Assembly: GCA_021772615.1 (NCBI GenBank)
Contig: JAJFLQ010000094.1
Location: 1-40,727 of the forward strand
Reading direction: 5' to 3'
DNA length: 40,727 nucleotides
Source of the DNA: Verrucomicrobiota bacterium
GTDB lineage: Bacteria; Verrucomicrobiota; Lentisphaeria; JABSQK01; JAJFLO01
The position numbers and the translations under genes are program-made. This document shows positions 34,961-40,727 of the stretch, in pieces. How positions within the stretch are numbered: position 1 is the first letter of the stretch; the number at the start of each line of letters is the position of its first letter. Under the pieces are notes generated by a model. The model made no database searches. It had not been told where the DNA came from and saw only the letters and a list, made by a program, of their open reading frames with translations.

Positions 34961-35533
34961 TCACATATCATGCTTCGCGCAACAGACTCTAATTAATTTT
35001 ATGGCCTTTTGGTAACGTGAACGGATTGTATTTTCTGGGAGCCTGATTATCTCGGACATTTCTCGAAAATTTCTGTTATGTATACGCAAGTAAACTGTGT
35101 CTTTTAGTTTTTGAGGTAATCGTTCGTAGCAGAGTCGTAAAATTTTACTTGTTTCACCAGACATTATGTCCCTCAATGGATCTATGATGGTTCTATCCAC
35201 AAAATCAACATCGATGTTTTCTATCTTAACGTCTTCGTAATCGTCCAAGGGGCTTCGTGTCGAACGTCTCAGGTAGTCCATTGTCCTGTTATATGCAATT
35301 GTCCAAAGCCAAGATTTAAAAGAGCTTCTTCGACCAAATTTGCTCAGTTGTTTATACGCTTTGATGTAAGATTCCTGAAGAATATCCTCCGCATCTAGAT
35401 TTGATAAGATACTCGATCGAAGCTTCAATTTAATCCAATTTTTTAAATGGACGCTTGATGGCTCGATTAATTTCTGGAATGCCGCTCCATCACCATCCAG
35501 CGCTTTTTCGATAAGTTCCTGTTCTTCTTCCAT
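34961..35533 (-). CDS. ECF-type RNA polymerase sigma factor
   Basis: A 190-residue sigma factor with region 2 (about 20-92: DAEDILQESYIKAYKQL, then FKSWLWTIAYNRTMDYLRR) and region 4 (about 130-185: LPQKLKDTVYLRIHNRNFREMSEIIRLPENTIRSRYQKA). Region 2.4 and the region 4.2 HTH look intact. A linker rich in Asp/Glu (about 95-115) joins the two. It is the first gene of a three-gene minus-strand operon with the HEAT anchor and the TPR-CHAT protease. I start at the ATG at 35533, not the TTG at 35539. It should direct transcription of its own operon and perhaps other genes. Confidence 0.9.
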   Translation of the reverse strand: MEEEQELIEKALDGDGAAFQKLIEPSSVHLKNWIKLKLRSSILSNLDAEDILQESYIKAYKQLSKFGRRSSFKSWLWTIAYNRTMDYLRRSTRSPLDDYEDVKIENIDVDFVDRTIIDPLRDIMSGETSKILRLCYERLPQKLKDTVYLRIHNRNFREMSEIIRLPENTIRSRYQKAIKLIRVCCAKHDM

Positions 35534-35917
35534 GTCCAATTGTCTTCAAGCTGATACCACTGCCTATCTCGGCATTTTTGGATAGTGATTCCGATTTGAT
35601 CGAAATACGTACACAACTCCCGTGGGATCTGCGATTATTAAAAATCCTAACGGAAGGTCTGTCCTGATTTTCTACCTAAAAAGAATCAGTCCGATAAGTC
35701 TCCAAAGACGATAAACTTACAATCTCAAAATATTTATGCGAAAGTTTTCGTGAAATCAGGTCACCCTAGCGTCTTTGATTGTGAAGACGGCGTTCAGACC
35801 CCTTTCTTGAGACGCATAAGGGATTTTGCCGTTGCTGAACATCACGATGATCAGCCCGCTGTTTCGGCTCGTCGGTACCACAAACCAAACACAATACAAA
35901 CCCTAGGGAGGACCAAA
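35534..35917. promoter_or_regulatory. Divergent regulatory region, ECF operon / transfer operon
   Basis: A 384-bp A/T-rich region without a supported ORF. It must contain the promoters for both operons. A 20-bp hairpin (CGTCTT, 8-base loop, AAGACG) lies near 35770-35790. AGGGAGG at 35905-35911 is the ribosome-binding site of the plus-strand gene. I could not identify an ECF-type -35/-10 pair with confidence. Confidence 0.4.
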
Positions 35918-36436
35918 ATGACATACCAAGAATCAATTGCTCAGGAGATAACATCTTTGCATGAAGCCGCCACCATATCTCCTTTTGCGACGGTTATTGG
36001 GGCCGCCGCGGTAACCGAGGCAGTAACTAAGGACGTTTTCCACATAGTTTCTGAAAACAGGAGTGGTCGCAAAACGATATACTTCAAAGAATGGGTCGAT
36101 CGACTTTTCGGAAATGGCGTGGTCGATGAATCGAATTACAGCCGCTTAAAAAGCCTTCTGATGGCGGGTAACAACGTTCGGCATAACGGGTGGCGACCGA
36201 ATTCTGAAACGGGTAGCAGAATTCTGTCAGACTTGAACGACCTCTTCGACTACTTGTCGGATATCTCCTTTTTAAGAAAATGCCATAAATGCGAAAAGTC
36301 GATTCGTATTCGCTCTTCACGTTACCTCTCCCAATCGACAGTCGTAAAGGGACATGCCGTGTGCCCGAATTGTAAGACAGTCTTAACAGTCGATAACACC
36401 TGGCAATTGTCCCGATACGAAATTTTACCAGGTTGA
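35918..36436 (+). CDS. HEPN/DUF4145-like protein with zinc ribbon
   Basis: A 172-residue cytosolic protein. The N-terminal part (about 1-115) is helical. The segment LLMAGNNVRHNGW (about 80-92) looks like the HEPN/DUF4145 active-site helix with an R-H pair. A zinc ribbon follows (C122, C125, C149, C152). A strong AGGGAGG site stands 6 bp before the ATG at 35918; the longer frame from 35750 has none. It starts the transfer operon. HEPN proteins are often RNases in defence or toxin systems, but the R-x4-6-H motif is not strict here. I do not assign a function. Confidence 0.6.
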   Translation: MTYQESIAQEITSLHEAATISPFATVIGAAAVTEAVTKDVFHIVSENRSGRKTIYFKEWVDRLFGNGVVDESNYSRLKSLLMAGNNVRHNGWRPNSETGSRILSDLNDLFDYLSDISFLRKCHKCEKSIRIRSSRYLSQSTVVKGHAVCPNCKTVLTVDNTWQLSRYEILPG

Positions 36437-36488
36437 TCAAGAGTGACTTTGGAAGCGTCAACGTGCGAAGTCAAAAGAGGCCACGAAA

Positions 36489-36731
36489 ATGAGTCGACGA
36501 TTTATGACAAAGTTATACCACGTGTTATCGCTGCTCTACCGCCCCGAAAGGATCGGTGAAATCACGACGATATACCGAAATCACGGTGCCTTTGTCGATG
36601 GCCATTTTTTCGCCAGGCGCGACGACTTAGGCCGATTATTCGGCAGCCTCCGCGTTGGACAAAAAGTTCGGTACTGCCGGACTATGTCCAATGCGGGTTG
36701 GCACGCAACAGACGTAAAAATAGTGGAATAG
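36489..36731 (+). CDS. Small cold-shock/OB-like protein
   Basis: An 80-residue basic protein. Residues 20-78 show the rhythm of a cold-shock domain: GEITTIYRNHGAFVDG, then FFARRDDL, a spaced 'GSLRVGQKVRY' and a last strand 'ATDVKIV'. The RNP motifs are weak, so it is a divergent OB-type fold at most. AGAGG lies 8 bp upstream, and the ATG fits. It ends five bases before the traB-like start, so it belongs to the operon. A role in RNA or single-stranded DNA binding is a guess from the fold. Confidence 0.6.
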   Translation: MSRRFMTKLYHVLSLLYRPERIGEITTIYRNHGAFVDGHFFARRDDLGRLFGSLRVGQKVRYCRTMSNAGWHATDVKIVE

Positions 36732-36736
36732 TTAAA

Positions 36737-38035
36737 ATGAACAAGCTTAAACAGGATTTATCAATAGCAGTAATCATTGCCACACTCGGGTTTGTCGGCT
36801 GGAATGCGGGACCATACGGCTTTGCGGTTTTGGTTCTGCTCCCAGCGCTTTGGTTGCAGCTGTCGTCGAGAAAATATGTTTTTCTGGCGATGCTGGGATA
36901 TTACGTCGCAGCGACGAAGGAAGTGCCATTTGCCGCCTATCAATTTTTCGAGGGCGACTTGTTGAGAACGATCGCGTATTGGCTTGCTCAACAAGTCATC
37001 CTCGCGACAGGATGGGTATTCCTTTGGCAAAGGCGGACTCTTAAATTCACGGACATCGCAGCTCGTTGCGCAGGAACATTCGGTGTCCTGGCATTCGTTC
37101 CTCCATATGCCTTACTTGGAACTGGACATCCGATAACCGCAGCCGGGTACTATTTCCCGGGAACCGGCTTCGTCGGTTTGCTCCTTTACTTTCTATGCTC
37201 AGTGACAATTGCTTACCTCTTCGTCTGTAGAGATAGGGCAGGGCGCAGTCTTGGGGTAACAACGATCACCGTTTGCGCGGCCTTCCATATCCTCCTGAGT
37301 TGCACATTCCAGTCCAGATCGATGCCAAAGGGTTGGGTCGCTGTCGATTTGATTTTGGATGGTATGACGAACGATTACGTGGGCGCATACAACCGGCATC
37401 TTGAACTCCAGGAGCTGGCTAGAGATAGAATTCGAGACGGCTACAAAGTCGTTCTGTTTCCCGAATCGATTGCCGGGAAATGGTCTGTGATTGAAGAGCG
37501 ACTATGGCAACCGGTCCAACGGTATGCCCACGATAATGGCGCGGTCATTCTGCTTGGTGTGCAATACGTCGGTTCCAGCTATTCAACCAACGGAACGGTT
37601 TGGTACGACAATGCAATGGTTGTGATCGGCGAACCACGCCTTACCTCCAGCAGGATAATTACTGCCAGAGTGCCGATGCCGGTGGCAAACTTCAATCCTT
37701 TCGCGGACCGCAGCGCCAGAATCAATATCTCGCCATGGAATGATGGCACTGTTCAAATCTCAGGAATCACGGCATGCGTCCTCGTGTGCTTCGAGGGTCT
37801 CACGGTGCTCCCGGTAATTCAGTCATTTTCCACGATAACAGATCGTCCTGACATTATCATCGCCCCTGCTGGCATGTGGTGGATTCGTGCACCTAGTCGC
37901 CTACCCCAAATAATGGCAAACACAATAAATCTCTGGTCGCGACTGTTTTCAGTTCCTCTGATTAGACCGACTACCTATTCAACTGATTTTCTGAAAAATA
38001 AGCAAAGACAAGCACCATTAACCGAAATTAAATAA
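36737..38035 (+). CDS. traB: TraB-like conjugal transfer protein (nitrilase-fold, Lnt-like)
   Basis: A 432-residue membrane protein with about seven hydrophobic helices (about 8-190) and a C-terminal carbon-nitrogen-hydrolase domain (about 205-415). E243 (VVLFPES) and C351 (CVLVCFEG) fit the Glu and Cys of the catalytic triad, while R311 (ITARVPMP) is in the place usually held by lysine. The layout is that of apolipoprotein N-acyltransferase and of Ti-plasmid-type TraB. The neighbouring trbC-trbE genes favour TraB. The start is the ATG at 36737; the longer frame from 36698 overlaps the preceding gene. Confidence 0.75.
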   Translation: MNKLKQDLSIAVIIATLGFVGWNAGPYGFAVLVLLPALWLQLSSRKYVFLAMLGYYVAATKEVPFAAYQFFEGDLLRTIAYWLAQQVILATGWVFLWQRRTLKFTDIAARCAGTFGVLAFVPPYALLGTGHPITAAGYYFPGTGFVGLLLYFLCSVTIAYLFVCRDRAGRSLGVTTITVCAAFHILLSCTFQSRSMPKGWVAVDLILDGMTNDYVGAYNRHLELQELARDRIRDGYKVVLFPESIAGKWSVIEERLWQPVQRYAHDNGAVILLGVQYVGSSYSTNGTVWYDNAMVVIGEPRLTSSRIITARVPMPVANFNPFADRSARINISPWNDGTVQISGITACVLVCFEGLTVLPVIQSFSTITDRPDIIIAPAGMWWIRAPSRLPQIMANTINLWSRLFSVPLIRPTTYSTDFLKNKQRQAPLTEIK

Positions 38036-38047
38036 GGAGGTAACGAC

Positions 38048-38698
38048 ATGACACTTCAACAGAATTCAACCGTTATGGAGAAATTGGACCAAGTTTCGAG
38101 GATTTCGGATATCGCTACAGATGCGGCCGGTGCACATCTACTGAAAGTAGTCGAGGCTCTACTATTCGAGATTTTCCTATTAGAATTTAAGCCAATTCCG
38201 AACCGTTCCAATCAGGAACTAACACTATGGGCGGCAATAAATTGCCTTTGGCGAAAAAAACTGATCAGTACTGCGATGAAGGATTATTTTCATACTCTCC
38301 GGATTTTCGGTAACCCCTGCAAACACAGTTGGTATCAGCCTTCAGATTCCGAGCTGCAACAAATCTTCAACGACTTGGCGGGTCAACTCGACTCGATCCC
38401 CGACAAATTCTTCATTCTGTGTAAATTCTGTCACGCTGCTAATTGCATCAACACCAACTTCCGATATCACAACTGTCCGGGTGAAAATTCGACGCTTTGT
38501 TCGAACTGCCTGAAGGCCGACTTAACCATAAAATCAACCGCAGATTTTCGCCGTCTCAGTATTGACCGAGACTCCTTGGCCCCTGTGTTCCCAAAGCCTC
38601 CATCACTGCCACCAACGGAGCCAGATGTGCCACGTGAGGCATCGCCGCAACAACTGGCATCTCTTATTGACGATTGGAAGAAATTCAAAGTCGCCTGA
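38048..38698 (+). CDS. DUF4145/HEPN-like protein with Cys-rich zinc ribbon
   Basis: A 216-residue protein. Residues 20-120 form a helical domain with LWRKKLISTAMKDYF followed by LRIFGNPCKHSW (R85, H93), the DUF4145-like 'R-x-xGN-x-x-H' motif. A zinc ribbon is suggested by C125/C128 and C151/C154, with C133 and C143 between. A Pro-rich stretch (about 175-200) and a helical tail follow. The ribosome-binding site AAGGAGGT (38034-38041) is perfect and overlaps the traB-like stop codon. It has a similar layout to the protein at 35918. Its function is unknown. Confidence 0.65.
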   Translation: MTLQQNSTVMEKLDQVSRISDIATDAAGAHLLKVVEALLFEIFLLEFKPIPNRSNQELTLWAAINCLWRKKLISTAMKDYFHTLRIFGNPCKHSWYQPSDSELQQIFNDLAGQLDSIPDKFFILCKFCHAANCINTNFRYHNCPGENSTLCSNCLKADLTIKSTADFRRLSIDRDSLAPVFPKPPSLPPTEPDVPREASPQQLASLIDDWKKFKVA

Positions 38699-38733
38699 AA
38701 CACCATCCATCAACTGAATCAGGAGAAATAAAA

Positions 38734-39057
38734 ATGACAAATAAAACGAGAGTGGCCATCTGCTCACGCATCGGCTTGATCGTGATTGTCTTTCTTATGA
38801 CGTCGAATACGACGTTAGCGGTTAACACCGACCCCATGCCTTGGGACACACTGTTAGACAAGTTGATTCGTATCCTCACCGGGAAGATCGCTACATCGGT
38901 TGCGGTGATCGCGATTGCCTTGGCAGGGTATATGATGATTTTTCAGCAGCCGGAGAAATCTCTGCGGTGGCTATTAGGAATCATATTCGGTGTGTCTATA
39001 GCGGTCTTTGCCGTGCAAATATTGGCGAGCTTCGGAATCGTTACAGCCTTGATGTGA
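38734..39057 (+). CDS. trbC: TrbC/VirB2 conjugative pilin
   Basis: A 107-residue pilin precursor. A signal-peptide-like helix (about 12-30) is followed by a short polar segment PMPWDTLLDKLIRILTGK and two long hydrophobic helices (about 51-67 and 77-103), the VirB2/TrbC layout. The pilin forms the conjugative pilus. AGGAG (38721-38725) precedes the ATG at 38734. Directly downstream follow trbD and trbE, as in IncP plasmids. Confidence 0.85.
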   Translation: MTNKTRVAICSRIGLIVIVFLMTSNTTLAVNTDPMPWDTLLDKLIRILTGKIATSVAVIAIALAGYMMIFQQPEKSLRWLLGIIFGVSIAVFAVQILASFGIVTALM

Positions 39058-39068
39058 AAGGAGAAAAT

Positions 39069-39389
39069 ATGCCAGACGAACTCACGAAAATAAAAATTCA
39101 CCAATCGCTTACACGACCAATTTTGGTGTGTGGGGCAGAAAGGAACAACGTGATTATTCTCGGCTGTGTTTCCGCTTGCACATTTGCTGTCGGTAAAGAC
39201 GCATTCTCATTAGTGGGATCGATAATTATTTGGGCCATAGGAATTCGGCTGCTCAGACAAGCAGCGAAACACGACTCACAAATGACCGCAGTCTATCAAC
39301 AGTACATGAAATATTTATCCAAAGACCATTATTCCGCTACAGAAACAATCAACGCACCGGTCCCGCCGGTGAAAAAATTCAAGATGTAA
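39069..39389 (+). CDS. trbD: TrbD/VirB3-like conjugal transfer protein
   Basis: A 106-residue inner-membrane protein. SLTRPILVCGAERNNVIILG leads into two hydrophobic segments (about 27-56), then LLRQAAKHDSQMTAVYQQYMKYL, which match the TrbD pattern 'RP-GVER ... AK-DP-Y'. VirB3 proteins help assemble the pilus with VirB4. AAGGAG (39058-39063) is 5 bp before the ATG. The gene is the middle one of the trbC-D-E set. Confidence 0.85.
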   Translation: MPDELTKIKIHQSLTRPILVCGAERNNVIILGCVSACTFAVGKDAFSLVGSIIIWAIGIRLLRQAAKHDSQMTAVYQQYMKYLSKDHYSATETINAPVPPVKKFKM

Positions 39390-39401
39390 GGTTAAATCGA
39401 G

Positions 39402-40727
39402 ATGCTCAAGAACCTGCTTATATCTCTAAAATCATTTTACAATGATGGCCAAGCCGCCCCGAGTTTATTTAACCATTGGGGCTTCAGTGATGATTCCATA
39501 TTGCTGGGCAGAGACGGAAGTCTTTCTACTTCCTGGTATTATGCTGCGCCGGATCACGATTCGTCTATGCCTGCACAACGTGACTATCAGGCAGCGGGAA
39601 TTAACGCTGCCCTACGCCTCGGAACCGGCTGGAGCTTTCAATTCGATGCTGTCAGAGTACAGGTCAAGGAATATCTCGATTCCGGCGCGTTTCCGGACGC
39701 CACATCCCAAACTGTCGAAAATAATCGTCGGGAATTTTACCTCGCGGGCGGCCTACACTTGGAAACAATTTATGCTTTGACGTTGAGCTATCTTCCATCC
39801 CAACTCGACAAACTCGGGACTTCCCTCACAATACAAAATCCAGCCTCCGTAAACCGGAAAGTCCTTGACAACGTTGTTGAACGCTTCAAACAAAAAGCCG
39901 CTGAGGTCGAAGATGAATTGAGTCAGCACCTTTCCCTACAACGAATGTCTTCGGCCGAGCAACTGACATTCATCAGTTATTGTGTAGTTAGCGAAGAGGT
40001 TTCTCTGTGTTTACCATCGCCCCCCTGTTATCTCAATTATCTACTTGGCGGACATGACATTGAAGGTGGGTTTGAGCCGCGTATCGACGATAAAAATATC
40101 GGGGTGATCTCCCCTGTTAGGCTTCCGTATGACTCTTTTTCTTCGATAATATCACCTCTATATCAATTGCCTTTTGATGGATACCGCCTATCCCATAGAT
40201 TTATCGCTCAGGACCCTGTCGATGCATCCAGACAAAACCAAAAAATTTATGCCGCACAAAATAACCGGCGACTCAACATCGTCGATGAGATTTTCAGATT
40301 TTTTTCGCCGGAGTCGGCTTCAAAGCGTCCTAGTCAGGATGTTGATAATCAGACCAATGATGTCGCGGAAGCGGCAACTCTCGCCGAGGAAGACAACGTT
40401 CATTTCGGCTTCTACACGTTTGTAGTTATTGCCCACCATGAAGACAAGGAAATCCTGCGATATCGCTTACGAGAAATCAAAAAACTGTTGGATTCGCTGG
40501 GGTTTCGGACACGTATTGAAACAGCGAACACCCTTGCTGGCTTTCTTGGCTCAATCCCTGGCAACGGAAATTTCTTCAATGTCAGAAGGCCTCTTATTCA
40601 TACCCTGAATTTGGCCCACCTTGTTCCAACATCGAATGTTTTTACAGGATTGCGTTACAACCCACACCCGCGTTTTCCGAAGAATTCACCGGCATTGTTC
40701 TATGCCAGGAGCAAGTCCACTCCATTC
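39402..40727 (+). CDS. trbE: TrbE/VirB4 conjugation ATPase, N-terminal part (window-truncated)
   Basis: An open reading frame of 442 codons runs from ATG 39402 to the last base without a stop. It opens with a start resembling TrbE (LKNLLISLKSFYNDGQAAPSL) and continues through a CagE/TrbE/VirB4 N-terminal domain: GTGWSFQFDAVR, HLETIYALTLSYLP, and a Pro-rich 'NSPALFYARSKSTPF' right at the window end. The Walker motifs lie beyond the window. The reading frame is intact, so nothing suggests a pseudogene. VirB4 ATPases power pilus assembly and substrate transfer. Confidence 0.85.
   Translation, partial: MLKNLLISLKSFYNDGQAAPSLFNHWGFSDDSILLGRDGSLSTSWYYAAPDHDSSMPAQRDYQAAGINAALRLGTGWSFQFDAVRVQVKEYLDSGAFPDATSQTVENNRREFYLAGGLHLETIYALTLSYLPSQLDKLGTSLTIQNPASVNRKVLDNVVERFKQKAAEVEDELSQHLSLQRMSSAEQLTFISYCVVSEEVSLCLPSPPCYLNYLLGGHDIEGGFEPRIDDKNIGVISPVRLPYDSFSSIISPLYQLPFDGYRLSHRFIAQDPVDASRQNQKIYAAQNNRRLNIVDEIFRFFSPESASKRPSQDVDNQTNDVAEAATLAEEDNVHFGFYTFVVIAHHEDKEILRYRLREIKKLLDSLGFRTRIETANTLAGFLGSIPGNGNFFNVRRPLIHTLNLAHLVPTSNVFTGLRYNPHPRFPKNSPALFYARSKSTPF

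Larger units (their letters stand above)
28707..40727. mobile_element. Integrative and conjugative element, left part (open at window end)
   Basis: The element begins after tRNA-Phe with an integrase. It carries a minus-strand ECF/HEAT/TPR-CHAT operon and a plus-strand operon with a TraB-like protein and trbC-trbD-trbE, the pilin, VirB3 and VirB4 parts of an IncP/Ti-type secretion system. Base composition is visibly more A/T-rich and codon use differs from the core genes to the left. The relaxase, coupling protein, other trb genes and the right end lie outside, so its full size and mobility cannot be judged. Confidence 0.8.

Noticed and set aside
36698..36736. Longer start for the TraB-like gene
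   Set aside because: It would overlap the preceding gene by 34 bp and add a basic leader; the ATG at 36737 fits better.
28707..40727. Right attachment site or relaxase of the ICE
   Set aside because: I looked for a copy of the tRNA-Phe 3' end and for relaxase motifs but saw none before the window ends.

Overview
The window looks like a stretch of a Gram-negative (diderm) bacterial chromosome with GC-rich genes, followed by the first ~12 kb of an integrative and conjugative element (ICE) inserted next to tRNA-Phe. Diderm signs are a heptosyltransferase-like GT9 enzyme, a LolA-like protein, lipoproteins with lipoboxes, three PilT-type motors and ClpA/ClpS. The eukaryotic-like Ser/Thr kinase with an N-terminal zinc ribbon, the intergenic palindromic repeats and the ECF-CHAT module are reminiscent of the PVC group (Planctomycetes, Verrucomicrobia, Lentisphaerae and relatives). 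I cannot fix the phylum from the sequence.

Core region, 1-28,427. The left edge holds a 92-bp sequence repeated directly at a 115-bp period. Then come a REC-GAF response regulator (-), a TauE/SafE-type exporter with a small membrane partner (-), a divergent LolA-like exported protein (+), a DUF547 protein (+), an S41 PDZ protease (-), a GT9 glycosyltransferase (-), a zinc-ribbon protein kinase, a lipoprotein and RsmE (+). Two translationally coupled PilT-like ATPases (+), a DUF151-UVR nuclease-family protein (+) and an S1-like/Zc3h12a-like (NYN/PIN) RNase fusion (+) follow. A membrane glycosyltransferase (-) overlaps or abuts an unusual protein made of three tandem UPF0175-like units (-). SppA (-), a TPR protein (+), ClpS-ClpA (-), a CPA1 antiporter fused to TrkA-N and EIIA domains (-), a third PilT (-) and a phosphomannomutase-type enzyme (+) complete the core. 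Two families of short inverted-repeat elements recur between the genes.

tRNA and ICE region, 28,528-40,727. tRNA-Arg(ACG) and tRNA-Phe(GAA) precede a DUF6538-type tyrosine integrase, which is separated from the tRNA by three 9-bp iterons. From here the sequence is visibly richer in A/T. The cargo next to the integrase is a compact operon on the minus strand: an ECF sigma factor, a membrane-anchored HEAT-repeat protein with a sigma-4-like N-terminus, and a 1104-residue exported TPR-CHAT protease. A divergent plus-strand operon carries two HEPN/DUF4145-like zinc-ribbon proteins, a cold-shock-like protein, a TraB-type nitrilase-fold membrane protein and the mating-pair genes trbC (VirB2), trbD (VirB3) and trbE (VirB4, cut by the window end). 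The relaxase, coupling protein and right attachment site are not in view.

The strongest candidate for an undescribed system is the ECF sigma / HEAT anchor / exported TPR-CHAT protease operon as ICE cargo. The triple UPF0175 protein and the S1-NYN RNase with a duplicated short linear motif come next.
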